Origin: Salinispora cortesiana
Lineage (GTDB): Bacteria; Actinomycetota; Actinomycetes; Mycobacteriales; Micromonosporaceae
Reading direction: 5' to 3'
Assembly (NCBI RefSeq): GCF_000484695.1
Contig: NZ_AXVR01000007.1
Span: 1 to 64,000, forward strand
DNA: 64,000 nucleotides
This document shows, piece after piece, positions 7,439 through 16,254 of the stretch. The number at the start of each line of letters is the position of its first letter. The stretch's first letter is position 1. The position numbers were made by a program, and so were the translations under genes. A model generated the notes under the pieces. That model was not told the origin of the DNA. It saw nothing but the letters and a program-made list of their open reading frames with translations, and made no database searches.

Positions 7439-8410
7439 TCACAGGTTGAGGGTGAACCCGCTGGCGGCGAGTTCGGTGAGAAAGGCTCTCGGCTCCACGA
7501 GGTGCTCGATGTGCCGTACTCCCGAGGGCATAGCGGGCAGGTCTCGGATGAGTAGCGCCGCAGCGAGACCGGTGGCGCGACTTTGCTGGCGACCGCTGAA
7601 GCTTGCCTGACTGGCGCCGGAGTCGACGGTGACGGCAAATTCGTCACCGCCGAGCTTGATCTTGGCCAGCGCGTTCAGCATGGTGCGGCGGATCCAGGGG
7701 CGATGTAGCAGGCGGGCGATGCCGGGTCGCCCGGCGGCTGCCAGCAGCGTGGTGGTCAGCCGGGAGTCCAGGCATAGGCCGGTACTCGCGGCGACACCCA
7801 GCGTGCTGGGCAGCGTGTACTGGTCTGAGAACGGGAACCGATACACGGTTCGCTCGCCGTGCGGAGCCGGAAATCGCATTGCCCACGAGCCGTGTAGACG
7901 GCCCAGCCCATTGAGAGTCCAGGCGAGCGCCGCTGGCCCGTGCCGTTCCCCGGAACCGAGCAGCACGCCGATGTGCACCTGCCGTGTTGTTGCCTGTTCG
8001 ACGCAGTGTCGGGCAAGCAGGTTGCTGACCCCGGGGACCAGTCCAACACTGAGGGCCGCTGTGGCCTGTCGCTGGGAGGCGAGCTTGTCCAGTTGTTCGA
8101 TCTCGACGTGCAGCTGGTGGGAAGCCGAGATGTCCACGTAGTGGATACCCCGCTCCAGGCAGGCGCGGGCGATCCGCGCGTTGTCGAGTTCGGCGCACAT
8201 GAGCACGGCGTCGACGCCGCTGAGCGCGGTGGCCAGGTCGCCGGGATCGGCGGCGTCCAAGCGAACCACGGTGGACCCCGGCACGTGCGGCGCGCGGTGT
8301 GGATTACGGCCGGCCACCACCACCTCTGTTGTGCGTAGGTGACTGACCAGTGCGGTCACGGCGTGTATGCCAACGGCGCCGTATCCGCCGAGGACGAGGA
8401 TCCGGTTCAT
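7439..8410 (-). CDS. saccharopine dehydrogenase-like NAD(P)-binding oxidoreductase
   Basis: The 323-residue protein starts with ILVLGGYGAVG (residues 4-14), a Rossmann nucleotide loop, followed by EVVVAGRNPHR. GIHYVDISA and GLVPGVSNLLARH match the saccharopine dehydrogenase-like (SDH NADP-binding) family, here probably acting on an unknown carbonyl or imine substrate. Its ATG overlaps the MFS stop (ATGA), so the two genes are coupled. It lacks the GLDPGIDH signature seen in the cluster's saccharopine reductase and is not an obvious lysine-pathway enzyme. Confidence 0.75.
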   Translation of the reverse strand: MNRILVLGGYGAVGIHAVTALVSHLRTTEVVVAGRNPHRAPHVPGSTVVRLDAADPGDLATALSGVDAVLMCAELDNARIARACLERGIHYVDISASHQLHVEIEQLDKLASQRQATAALSVGLVPGVSNLLARHCVEQATTRQVHIGVLLGSGERHGPAALAWTLNGLGRLHGSWAMRFPAPHGERTVYRFPFSDQYTLPSTLGVAASTGLCLDSRLTTTLLAAAGRPGIARLLHRPWIRRTMLNALAKIKLGGDEFAVTVDSGASQASFSGRQQSRATGLAAALLIRDLPAMPSGVRHIEHLVEPRAFLTELAASGFTLNL

Positions 8411-9870
8411 CGGGCGACCGCCTCCTGTGGTGGTGTATCGCCGCTCGTCGGCTTCTTCGGTTCTCGGGTGCCCATGGCCAGCGCGCAGAGGATTCCCAGG
8501 ACGGCGATGGCGGCCGCGCCCGCAAACCCCAGGCGCAGACCATCGGCGAGCGCGGTGGCCCCGTCGCCGCTGCCGCGGCTGTCGGTCCATGCCGCCGAGG
8601 CCATCAGCAAGGCGGTGAGGCCCAGGGCGGCGCCGAGGCGTTGGGCGGTGTTGACCAGGCCAGAGGCGGCTCCTTGCTGATTTTCAGGTGCGCTGCGTAC
8701 GGCGGGGGCGGTGGAACCGACGAACACAGCAGGCAGGCCGGCTGCGAAGATCAGGCTGGCCGGCAACACGGCGGTCAGGTAGCTGGCGCCGGGGTGCAGC
8801 AGGATCGCGTATCCGGCCAGGCCGAGCGCGACCAGGAACATCCCGGCCGCGAGAACCACGCGTGACCCGAAGCGGCCGATCGCCCAGGGCAGCGCGGTAC
8901 GCGCGGTGACCATGTTGACCGCGGCGATGGGCAGTACGGCGAATCCGGCGGCGAGGGCGGAGTATCCCATGGCCTGCTGGAGCATGAGCGACAGCAGTAC
9001 GAACGCTGGCACGTGCGAGGCGCCCACGAGGGCGTTGGCCGCGACGCCGGCCCGTACCTGGCGTATCCGCAGCAGTTGCGGCGGCAGGATCGGGGCCGGA
9101 TGGCGCCGCTGGTTGACCGTGAACACCGTACCGAGCCCGAGGGTGGCGACGGCTGCCGTGTAGGTGAGCGGCGTCCACCCGGCGGTGGGCAACTCGGTGG
9201 CGAGCAGGACCATGGCGAGCAGGGATCCGGTGACGGTGAGTCCACCTATTAGGTCCAGCCGCGTCCGAGCGCCGCTGGCGCGCCCAGCCCACGGCGGGTC
9301 GGCGGGGAGCAGGCGCGGGCTCAGGACAAGGGCGACCACACCGATCGGGACGTTGATCAGAAAGATCCAGGGCCATCCAAGTGTCTGGGTCAGGACGCCG
9401 CCCAATGCCACGCCCGAGCCCGCACCGGCGGCGGCCATGGCGCTCCATACCGCGAACGCCCGACGGTAGGCAGCGGGCTCCGTGAAGATCGCGGCGATCA
9501 ACGCGAGCTCGGCGGGGACCACGATCGCCGCACCAACGCCCTGTATCGCTCGACCCAGCAGCAGTGTGCCCGCGTCGGGTGCGAGGCCCGCCAGTAGCGA
9601 CGCACCGGTGAACAGCGCGATTCCGGCCTGGAACATGCGACGCCGGCCGAACACGTCCGCGGCCCTACCGGCGACCAGCTGCAGGCCGCCGAAGGTGAGT
9701 TGGTAGGCGTTGACCACCCAGGTCAGCCCGGACTCGGTCAACGCCAGCGCTGCACCCATCGCCGGCAGTGCGACGTTGACGATCGACACCTCAAGAAACA
9801 CCACGAGTTCTACGGAGGTGAGCAGCAGCAGTGCGGCGAGCCCACCTCGCCCCCAAGTTTTAGTAGTCAC
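8407..9870 (-). CDS. MFS drug-efflux-type transporter (DHA2-like, about 14 TM)
   Basis: This 487-residue membrane protein has LEVSIVNVALPAMGAAL in TM1 (motif D1-like), WVVNAYQLTFGGLQLVAGRAADVFGRRR (motif A, GRAADVFGRRR), and motif C-like GSGVALGGVLTQTLGWPWIFLINVP (GVALGGVLTQ). These features and its length fit the 14-helix DHA2 proton antiporters for drugs and antibiotics. The GTG at 9870 is preferred; an upstream in-frame ATG would run into the divergent tetR. Two 20-base direct repeats at its start are likely the binding sites of that TetR. The substrate is unknown; it could conceivably export the cluster product 6 kb away, but nothing ties them. Confidence 0.85.
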   Translation of the reverse strand: MTTKTWGRGGLAALLLLTSVELVVFLEVSIVNVALPAMGAALALTESGLTWVVNAYQLTFGGLQLVAGRAADVFGRRRMFQAGIALFTGASLLAGLAPDAGTLLLGRAIQGVGAAIVVPAELALIAAIFTEPAAYRRAFAVWSAMAAAGAGSGVALGGVLTQTLGWPWIFLINVPIGVVALVLSPRLLPADPPWAGRASGARTRLDLIGGLTVTGSLLAMVLLATELPTAGWTPLTYTAAVATLGLGTVFTVNQRRHPAPILPPQLLRIRQVRAGVAANALVGASHVPAFVLLSLMLQQAMGYSALAAGFAVLPIAAVNMVTARTALPWAIGRFGSRVVLAAGMFLVALGLAGYAILLHPGASYLTAVLPASLIFAAGLPAVFVGSTAPAVRSAPENQQGAASGLVNTAQRLGAALGLTALLMASAAWTDSRGSGDGATALADGLRLGFAGAAAIAVLGILCALAMGTREPKKPTSGDTPPQEAVAR

Positions 9871-9876
9871 GCTATA
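9857..9876. repeat. direct repeat copy 1 in the MFS/tetR control region
   Basis: GTTTTAGTAGTCACGCTATA overlaps the MFS start codon and matches 9882-9901 at 16 of 20 positions. Confidence 0.5.
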
Positions 9877-9881
9877 AGAAT

Positions 9882-9901
9882 GTTTTTGTAGTGGAGCTAT
9901 A
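9882..9901. repeat. direct repeat copy 2 in the MFS/tetR control region
   Basis: GTTTTTGTAGTGGAGCTATA starts 25 bp after copy 1. It lies between the divergent MFS and tetR starts, so it is a candidate operator. Confidence 0.5.
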
Positions 9902-9910
9902 GTCAATGGT

Positions 9911-10582
9911 GTGAGCGAAACACCACACCGCAACCGTCAGCAACCAACCGTGAAGAAGCCACCCGAGGACGGCAGGACCGCGCGATCCCGGTCCACCCGG
10001 ACGCGCATCACCACGGCGGCCACCGAGCTGTTCATCACCGCCGGCTACAGCGGCACCAGCATCGCGGCCATCGCCGCCAGGGCCGGCGTGAGCGAGCAGA
10101 GCGTCTACTACAGCTTCGGCACCAAGCGGGCCATCCTCACCGCGGCCCTCGACCTGGCCATCGCCGGTGACGACGAACCTGTTCCCACACTTGAGCGGCC
10201 CTGGGTGCGGGACGCACTCGCCGATCCGGACCCACAGGGGCAGATCCGCCGGCAGGTCGCCGGCGCCGCAGACGTCTATCGGCGCGCCGCGCCACTGTTG
10301 GACGTCGTGCGCAGCGCTGCCACCATCGACGCCGAACTAGCCGAGGTATGGGCGACCAACCTTCAGCAGCGGCTCACCGTGCAACGCATCTTCGCCGAAG
10401 CGTTGGCCCGCAAGACGCCGCTGGCCGCCAACATGGCCGTCGACGCGGCCGCCGACACCGCCCTGGCCATCCTCAGCCCCGAGACATACCACCTGCTCGT
10501 GCACCACCAGGGCTGGGCGCACACGCGATGGCGGGACTGGGCCACGAACGCTCTGCAACGCCTACTCACGACGTTGCCGTAG
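9911..10582 (+). CDS. TetR-family regulator divergent from MFS transporter
   Basis: The 223-residue protein has a basic N-terminal extension. Its TetR helix-turn-helix is SIAAIAARAGVSEQSVYYSF (about residues 53-72) and the rest is a helical ligand domain. The GTG start at 9911 is only 41 bases from the MFS start, the classic arrangement for a local efflux repressor. The direct repeats at 9857-9901 are the probable operator. It ends convergently with the FAD monooxygenase, with 121 bases of unremarkable sequence between. Confidence 0.85.
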   Translation: MSETPHRNRQQPTVKKPPEDGRTARSRSTRTRITTAATELFITAGYSGTSIAAIAARAGVSEQSVYYSFGTKRAILTAALDLAIAGDDEPVPTLERPWVRDALADPDPQGQIRRQVAGAADVYRRAAPLLDVVRSAATIDAELAEVWATNLQQRLTVQRIFAEALARKTPLAANMAVDAAADTALAILSPETYHLLVHHQGWAHTRWRDWATNALQRLLTTLP

Positions 10583-10703
10583 CGCAGAGGCGAACCCGGC
10601 TGGATCACGCCGGGCGCCCGCCCGTGGAGCGGGTTCGACGAAACAGCAGTTGCGCGAGGCTCTTGTCCCACACCCAGGCAGGGCTCGACCGGCTCCGCCC
10701 TGC

Positions 10704-12299
10704 CTACCCGCCAGACAGGTACCGCTCGATTCGGGTCGGCTCCGGTGGGCCGGCGTAGCCGATGTGCCGGTCCGGCCGGATCACGAAGGCCGCGGCACCG
10801 GCGTCGTACAGCTTCTGGGCGTTGCGGCCCCGGTCGAGGAGGACCGGAACCTGGGCGAGTACGGCCTGGGCCACCTGCCAGACGGGGGTCAGTAGCCGCA
10901 GTTCCACCGCACCGGGCCGGCGGCGGGCCAGCGTGTCGGCGAGCCTGTTGAGCTGTGTCGGCAGGGCCGGGTCGGGCTTCGGCGTGGTCAGCAGGAGGGT
11001 GTGGCGGTCGGTGGCGAGGTGGTCGTGCAGGCGCTGTGGCTGGTGGGTGATCCCGTCGAACAGCGTCGGGTCGGGTAGGCGGTCGCCACCGTGTAGTCCG
11101 CCCCTGCGGCCGGTCACCCCGGCGGTGCCGCGGTAGCTGTGGGCGAGTTGGGACAGTCGGTGGGCGAGCAGTCGGCGGGCCGGTGTGCTGGCCTGCAGCC
11201 CGGCCAGCACGATGTCACGCAGGTGCCGGCGCGGGTCGCCCCGCAACAGCATCGCCTCCGCGCCGAGGTGGGTGAAGCGGACGACCTGTCGTCCGATCCG
11301 GTGCCGTTCGGCCTGGTAGCTGTCGAGTAGTGCGGTCGGGGCCCAACCGGCGAGCACCGCGGCGAGTTTCCAGCCCAGGTTGATCGCATCGGCTACGCCG
11401 AGGTTGAGGCCTTGGCCGCCGAACGGGGTGTGGACGTGCGCTGCGTCGCCGGCCAGGAAGACTCGACCGTCGCGGTAGCTGTTCGCCTGCTTGCGGGCCA
11501 GGTTGAAGGTCCAGAACTGGTCGGTGGATTCGATGGTGGCGGGGATGCCGGTCCGGGACAGGGCCGCCTGCGCGTCGTCGCGGGTAGGTGGTACCGGCCG
11601 GCCGGTGGCGTCGATGGTCTGGGTGTATGCCAGCCGGAACCGCCGTCGCCCGGGTAGGGGGAAGACGCCGTAGATTCCGTTGCCGTCACTGGAGAAGGTC
11701 ATCTCGTTGCGCGGCAACGGCCAGTCGACCACCGCGTCGCAGAGCACCCACGGATCGCTGTACGTGGTGCCGTCGAAGTCGATCCCGAGCAGGTCCCGAA
11801 CCGTGCTGTGCGCGCCGTCGCAGCCGACGACCCATTGTGCGGTCACGGTTTCGGTGCCGCCGTCCGGCGTGGTGAGGGTGGCGGTGACTCCACTGTCGGT
11901 CGAGGTGAGGCCGACCAGGGTGGTGTTGCGGTGTAGCGCAACACCGTGCCGGGTCAGGTGATCGATGAGAATCTGCTCGGTGCGGTACTGCGGAATGTCG
12001 ACCAGGTGTGGGTACGCCGTGTCGTCGAGCACGCGGAAGTCGACGCTGAGTCGGTCGCGGTGACTCGTTCGCAGGGTGAGTACGTCGACCCGCTCCCCTT
12101 CGGCGAGGATCCGGTCGGCCACCCCGAGGTCACGGAGATGTTCCAGCGTACGGGCGTGCAGTGCGGCGGATTTGGTCAGCTCCAGCGGGGAGGCGTGCTT
12201 GTCGATGACTCGGACGTCGACGCCGAGTCGGGTCAGTTGGGCGGCGAGAACCAGGCCGGTGGGGCCGGCCCCGACGATCAGCACCTGCGGGTGTGGCAT
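10704..12299 (-). CDS. FAD-dependent aromatic monooxygenase (PheA/TetX class)
   Basis: This 531-residue class A flavin hydroxylase has FAD loop VLIVGAGPTGLVLAA (residues 6-20), NADPH/FAD motif GCDGAHSTVR, and GDAAHVHTPFGGQGLNLG binding the flavin ribityl. A thioredoxin-like C-terminal domain is typical of phenol- and antibiotic-modifying hydroxylases. It would hydroxylate an aromatic or polyketide substrate with NADPH and O2. The start ATG 12299 has AGAGG upstream. The divergent TetR gene and operator palindromes at 12334-12347 and 12386-12399 indicate induction by a small molecule, so detoxification of an antibiotic or aromatic is plausible. Confidence 0.85.
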   Translation of the reverse strand: MPHPQVLIVGAGPTGLVLAAQLTRLGVDVRVIDKHASPLELTKSAALHARTLEHLRDLGVADRILAEGERVDVLTLRTSHRDRLSVDFRVLDDTAYPHLVDIPQYRTEQILIDHLTRHGVALHRNTTLVGLTSTDSGVTATLTTPDGGTETVTAQWVVGCDGAHSTVRDLLGIDFDGTTYSDPWVLCDAVVDWPLPRNEMTFSSDGNGIYGVFPLPGRRRFRLAYTQTIDATGRPVPPTRDDAQAALSRTGIPATIESTDQFWTFNLARKQANSYRDGRVFLAGDAAHVHTPFGGQGLNLGVADAINLGWKLAAVLAGWAPTALLDSYQAERHRIGRQVVRFTHLGAEAMLLRGDPRRHLRDIVLAGLQASTPARRLLAHRLSQLAHSYRGTAGVTGRRGGLHGGDRLPDPTLFDGITHQPQRLHDHLATDRHTLLLTTPKPDPALPTQLNRLADTLARRRPGAVELRLLTPVWQVAQAVLAQVPVLLDRGRNAQKLYDAGAAAFVIRPDRHIGYAGPPEPTRIERYLSGG

Positions 12300-12333
12300 G
12301 TCGTGCACCTCTGCTCTGCGGACGACCAATAAA

Positions 12334-12347
12334 AGCGAGCGCTCGCT
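12334..12347. promoter_or_regulatory. TetR operator between FAD monooxygenase and tetR
   Basis: AGCGAGCGCTCGCT is a perfect 14-base palindrome 35 bases upstream of the monooxygenase start. A weaker copy lies at 12386-12399. Confidence 0.6.
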
Positions 12348-12385
12348 CTCTTTCAGCGTGCGCCCGTCCGTTGGGTGCCGTCAAG

Positions 12386-12399
12386 AGGGAGTGCTCGCT
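12386..12399. promoter_or_regulatory. second, imperfect TetR operator
   Basis: On the minus strand this is AGCGAGCACTCCCT, matching the 12334-12347 palindrome at 12 of 14 positions, 14 bases before the tetR start. Confidence 0.5.
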
Positions 12400-12412
12400 T
12401 TACGATGAGCGG

Positions 12413-13021
12413 ATGCCGAGAGTCTCCGAAGATCACCGTGCTGCCCGCCGCCGGCAGATCCTGTCGGCCGCCGCCACCCGCTTCGCCCGCGACGGCTTCC
12501 ACCGCACCTCCATGCAGGACGTGGTGGACGAGTCCGGCCTGTCGTTCGGTGCCGTCTACCGCTACTTCCGCACCAAGAACGACATCGTCATGGCGATCTC
12601 CCTGGAGGCGATCAGCGTGGTCGAGACGGTGGTCCGGGACGGTGTCCAGGCCGGTCGTCCCGTCGCCGACCTGGTAGCTACGCTGCCACGCGCGCTGCTC
12701 GCCCTCGAGCAGATCGACGAGCGGATGCGGCTGGCAGTGCAGGCGTGGGGGGAGGCGCTGCGCGACCCAGCCCTCGCCGAGCGGATGCAGGAAGGGCTGC
12801 GGCGGGCCCGCGCCGCGCTGCGGGAGAGCATCGAGGTCAACTGCGCCGACAGTGGCGTCCGCATCGACGCGGACGCGGCGGCGCAGGTCCTGATCTCAAT
12901 CATTCAAGGCTTCATCCTGCAGCGCTCCTGGGACCCCCACCTCGACGCCGACTCGTACGGCCAGGCTGCCCAAGCGCTAATCGGTGGAAGGCTCGGTGGC
13001 GCTGTGACGGGGTGGCGTTGA
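12413..13021 (+). CDS. TetR-family regulator of the FAD monooxygenase
   Basis: The 202-residue protein carries the TetR helix-turn-helix TSMQDVVDESGLSFGAVYRY (about residues 34-53) and a C-terminal TetR_C-type helical domain. It is transcribed away from the FAD monooxygenase. Two AGCGAGC-type palindromes lie in the 113-bp divergent region, so it most likely represses both genes until an inducer binds. The ATG at 12413 is used. Confidence 0.85.
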   Translation: MPRVSEDHRAARRRQILSAAATRFARDGFHRTSMQDVVDESGLSFGAVYRYFRTKNDIVMAISLEAISVVETVVRDGVQAGRPVADLVATLPRALLALEQIDERMRLAVQAWGEALRDPALAERMQEGLRRARAALRESIEVNCADSGVRIDADAAAQVLISIIQGFILQRSWDPHLDADSYGQAAQALIGGRLGGAVTGWR

Positions 13022-13488
13022 TCTGATTGCCATACCTGCGGAAGGTCATCAAAGGACTCTTTTCCCCACCGCCTTGTCGATCCGGCATCGCCGATGGGTT
13101 GGGTCGGCTCAGCGCGTCGCGTTCGAGGAGCTGTCCCTGGGTGTGGGTGGTCTGCCCCGGCGGGTTCCGGGGTGGGAGTGGGTGCTCGCAGTAGCCGGAC
13201 CGCCCGAGTTGACCTCAGGGTGTGTGGGTCGACCTGGTGGGCGGAGAGTGGCGCCGAACGGACCTTCCCGTTAGCCAAGAATTCGGTTAACGTGAATGCG
13301 CGGTTGGTGGGGCGCAGCAGATCGTTCCCGCCGGCTTGTTTGTGGTCTTCCCAGTAATGCCGGGCTGTCTGCGTTGAGTCCGGCGACGCACCACTGTCGG
13401 AGCTCTGAAATCTCTTAACAGGCTGGGCGGCCGGTTCCCCTGATGTCAGCAGCGGCGACCACCGCCACTGAATATTGGAGGGGAACGG
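13022..13488. other. 467-bp intergenic region, no gene recognised
   Basis: Between tetR and the acyl-CoA synthetase gene the reading frames are short and unlike any family I recognise. A reverse frame around 13080-13330 (LRPTNRAFTLTEFLANGK) could be a decayed gene but cannot be assigned. The last 60 bases contain the ribosome site TTGGAGGGGAAC of the ligase gene. Confidence 0.5.
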
Positions 13489-15282
13489 GTGCGGGAATCG
13501 ACATCGCCATCGCTATACGTGGTGCCGGAGAAGGGCGGGCTCGCTGACCTCATCGCGAGTAACGCCGTGGAGGAGCCGGATGCGCCGGCATTCCACCGTA
13601 AAGTCGACGGCCGGTGGGAGCCGGTCAGTGCCGCGGAGTTCTACACTGAGGTCACCGACCTCGCCCGAGGGTTGATCGCCAAGGGTGTCGAGCGTGGGGA
13701 CCGCGTGGGTCTTCTCTCCGGCAACCGGTACGAGTGGTCGCTCGTGGACTTCGCCCTCTGGGTGATCGGCGCGGCGCCGGTGCCGATCTACCTGACCTCC
13801 TCACCCGAGCAGATCGAGTGGATTCTCGGCGACTCTGGTGCGGTAGCGGTTGTGATGGAGACCGAGGCGCACGAGAATTTGATCCAGGAAATGCGGGGCA
13901 AATTACCCGCCTTGCGACATGTCTGGCAGATCGACGGTGGCGTGGTGGAGGAACTGCGAGCCGCGGGTGCCGACGTTGACCCCGCCGCCGTCGAGGAGCG
14001 TCGGACGGCCGTACTCCCGGGGGACACGGCCACGATCATCTACACCTCCGGAACCACCGGGATGCCCAAGGGTTGCGTTCTCAGCCATGCCAACCTGTTC
14101 GCCGAGGCGGGTAACGCCGTAGCTCTGCTGCGCGCCATGTTCGGTCCGCTCGGTGACATCCCGGCATCGACCCTGCTGTTCCTGCCCCTTGCCCACGTTT
14201 TCGGCAGGATGGTGGAGGTCGGTGCCATGGTGGCGCGGACGCCCATTGCGCACTGCTCCGACGTCAAGCAGGTGCCCGCGGAACTGGTCAGCTACAAGCC
14301 GACATTCTTGCTCTCGGTGCCCTACGTGCTGGAAAAGGCGTACAATACCGCCCGGCGCAAGGCTTATGAAGCTGGCAAGGGCAAAGTGTTCGACACCGCG
14401 GCGGCGACGGCGACCGCCTACTCGGAGGCGCAGCGGCCCGGACTGGGCCTACGCATGCGACACGCCCTGTTCGAGCGACTCGTGTACCGCAGGTTCCGGG
14501 CCGCCTTCGGTGGGAACCTGCGTTTCGTGATCTCCGGAGGCGCGGCCCTAGGCGAGCGCCTCACGCACTTCTACCGCGGCTGCGGCATCACCGTATTCGA
14601 GGGTTACGGACTAACCGAAACCAGTGCAGCGGTCACGGTCAACTCGCTGGAATCCTTCCGGCCAGGGACCGTGGGCAGGGTCCTGCCGAGCGTGCAGATG
14701 AGGATCGACGACGACGGCGAGGTGCAGTGCACCGGTGGCCCGGTGTTCGCGGGCTACTGGAACAACGATGAGGCCAATGCCGAGTCGTTCACCGAGGACG
14801 GCTGGTTCCGGACCGGTGACATCGGGGAGTTCGACGAGTACGGGCACCTGCGGATCACCGGCCGCAAGAAGGAGATCTTGGTGACCAGCGGCGGTAAGAA
14901 CGTGTCGCCCGCCGTGATCGAGGACCGCATCGCCGCCGCTCCGCTGGTCGCCCAGGCACTCGTGGTGGGTGACGGGCAGAAGTACATCGCCGCACTCATC
15001 ACCGTCGACTCGGAGTACCTGGAGCACTGGAAGGCCGGCGCGGGCAAACCCGCCGACGCCGCGGTCTCCGACCTCATCGACGATCCCGACCTTCTGCACG
15101 AGCTGCAGCGCGCCGTGGACGAGGGCAACGCGGCGGTGTCGACGGCCGAGGCGGTACGTCGGTTCCGTGTTCTTCCCAAGGAGTTCACTGTGGAATCGGG
15201 CCACCTGACGCCGTCGCTGAAGTTGCGTCGCAGTGTCATCATGGCGGACTTCGCCGACGAGGTAACTGAGCTGTATAAGTAG
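13489..15282 (+). CDS. long-chain acyl-CoA synthetase (FadD15-like)
   Basis: This 597-residue ANL-superfamily ligase activates a fatty acid as acyl-AMP and transfers it to CoA. Visible motifs are the phosphate loop IIYTSGTTGMPKG (about 184-196), the EGYGLTETSA core (A5), the DGWFRTGDIGEFDEYGHLRITGRKKE hinge (as WFRTGDIGE and ITGRKKE) and the C-terminal catalytic lysine region GHLTPSLKLRR. Length and motifs fit the bacterial long-chain branch. The start is GTG 13489 after GGAGGGG. It is convergent with the biosynthetic operon, separated by a strong hairpin. Triacsins inhibit this enzyme class, so this gene is either an ordinary chromosomal neighbour or a resistant target copy. Confidence 0.88.
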   Translation: MRESTSPSLYVVPEKGGLADLIASNAVEEPDAPAFHRKVDGRWEPVSAAEFYTEVTDLARGLIAKGVERGDRVGLLSGNRYEWSLVDFALWVIGAAPVPIYLTSSPEQIEWILGDSGAVAVVMETEAHENLIQEMRGKLPALRHVWQIDGGVVEELRAAGADVDPAAVEERRTAVLPGDTATIIYTSGTTGMPKGCVLSHANLFAEAGNAVALLRAMFGPLGDIPASTLLFLPLAHVFGRMVEVGAMVARTPIAHCSDVKQVPAELVSYKPTFLLSVPYVLEKAYNTARRKAYEAGKGKVFDTAAATATAYSEAQRPGLGLRMRHALFERLVYRRFRAAFGGNLRFVISGGAALGERLTHFYRGCGITVFEGYGLTETSAAVTVNSLESFRPGTVGRVLPSVQMRIDDDGEVQCTGGPVFAGYWNNDEANAESFTEDGWFRTGDIGEFDEYGHLRITGRKKEILVTSGGKNVSPAVIEDRIAAAPLVAQALVVGDGQKYIAALITVDSEYLEHWKAGAGKPADAAVSDLIDDPDLLHELQRAVDEGNAAVSTAEAVRRFRVLPKEFTVESGHLTPSLKLRRSVIMADFADEVTELYK

Positions 15283-15304
15283 CTTGCCTCCGGTGGTTGG
15301 CTGG

Positions 15305-15342
15305 AAGGCCCGGGCACGTGAACCCTTACGTGCCCGGGCCTT
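15305..15342. terminator. bidirectional hairpin between acyl-CoA synthetase and biosynthetic operon
   Basis: AAGGCCCGGGCACGT, an 8-base loop and ACGTGCCCGGGCCTT make a perfect 15-bp stem between two convergent genes. It should end transcription from both sides. Confidence 0.8.
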
Positions 15343-15393
15343 CGCGTCCACGCAACTGGCGCTGAGCCCGGGACGCCGCCCACCCCCACACCC

Positions 15394-15984
15394 CTACGTC
15401 CGACCAGCGATCAGGTGTTGTTTCACCCCGGGCCACTCGGCCCGTAGCACGCTGTAGAAGATCGCGTCGCGGCGCCGGCCCCCCGGCATGTAGTTGAAGC
15501 TGCGTAGCGTGCCTTCCTCCACCGCGCCGATGTTGCGCAGGCCCTTGCGTGCCTGTTCGTTGCGCACATCGGTTTTGAACTCGACCCGTTCGGCGCCGAG
15601 TCGGTCGAAGGCGTGCTCCAGGAGAAGGTATTTGGCCCAGCGGTTGACACCCTTACCGCGGAAGTCGCGGCCCAGCCAGGACCAGCCGATCTCCAGTCGG
15701 GCGTCGGCCTCGGCGAGGTTGCCGTAGCTCATGCTGCCGGCGGTGCGGCCGGTGGTCAGGTCGGTGACGACGAATACCACCCGCCGGCCAGCGGCCTGGT
15801 CGGCGAGGCAGGTGTCGAAGAATGTCGTGAAGTCTGCCTCGTTCTCCACGGCCGTCACGAAGTATCGCCAGATGTGCGGGTCCATGGCGACCGCCCGGAT
15901 CCCCTCTCGGTCGGACTCCGTGACGGGATGCAGCCGGACGTGCTGGTTCTCAAGAACGTGTGCCGCCTTCTCAGCCCAGGTCAT
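15394..15984 (-). CDS. GNAT acyltransferase (triacsin-type hydrazine N-acylation candidate)
   Basis: The 196-residue protein has the RimJ/RimL-type GNAT pattern: VRLHPVTESDREGIRAVA at the start, IGWSWLGRDFRGKGVNRWAK (motif A with the acyl-CoA loop RGKGVN, about residues 102-121) and VEFKTDVRNEQARKGLRNIGA (motif B). In the triacsin pathway a GNAT acylates (succinylates) the ACP-bound hydrazinoacetyl unit. Position next to the dedicated ACP and ligase supports the same role here, by inference. It is the last gene of the operon, three bases after the ACP stop, and is followed by the convergent hairpin. Confidence 0.75.
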   Translation of the reverse strand: MTWAEKAAHVLENQHVRLHPVTESDREGIRAVAMDPHIWRYFVTAVENEADFTTFFDTCLADQAAGRRVVFVVTDLTTGRTAGSMSYGNLAEADARLEIGWSWLGRDFRGKGVNRWAKYLLLEHAFDRLGAERVEFKTDVRNEQARKGLRNIGAVEEGTLRSFNYMPGGRRRDAIFYSVLRAEWPGVKQHLIAGRT

Positions 15985-15987
15985 GAT

Positions 15988-16254
15988 TCAGCTTCCCACC
16001 GGGCCCACATGCCGGGCAATGGCGTCGGTGACGTCGCGCAGCGTGCGCATTCCGGCGAGGTCGTCCTCGGTGAAGTTGGCGAGGTCGACTTTGGTGGTTT
16101 CGCACAGCTCGGTCAGAAACAGCACCTTGTTGAGGGAGGTGAGGGCGTAGTGACCGACCATGTCCGCGTCGAGGTCGAGGGCGGCCGGGGCGACGTCGTG
16201 GGTCAGCACGGCGGCGAACTGTTCGCGGGCGGTCACTTCCAGCTCAGGGAGCAT
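15988..16254 (-). CDS. acyl carrier protein for the hydrazine starter unit
   Basis: This 88-residue acidic helical protein has the expected phosphopantetheine serine at about residue 40 in HYALTSLNKVLFL. The usual Asp-Ser-Leu is Thr-Ser-Leu here. Its start overlaps the stop of the adjacent adenylating enzyme by 11 bases, which makes the ligase its obvious loading partner. In triacsin assembly such an ACP carries hydrazinoacetic acid through acylation and oxidation before chain extension. The unusual motif may give it a dedicated partner set and separate it from the PKS ACP at 27631-27879. Confidence 0.75.
   Translation of the reverse strand: MLPELEVTAREQFAAVLTHDVAPAALDLDADMVGHYALTSLNKVLFLTELCETTKVDLANFTEDDLAGMRTLRDVTDAIARHVGPVGS

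Noticed and set aside
13074..13330. Reverse frame with LRPTNRAFTLTEFLANGK as a possible decayed gene
   Set aside because: I could not match it to any family, so it is left as unassigned intergenic sequence.
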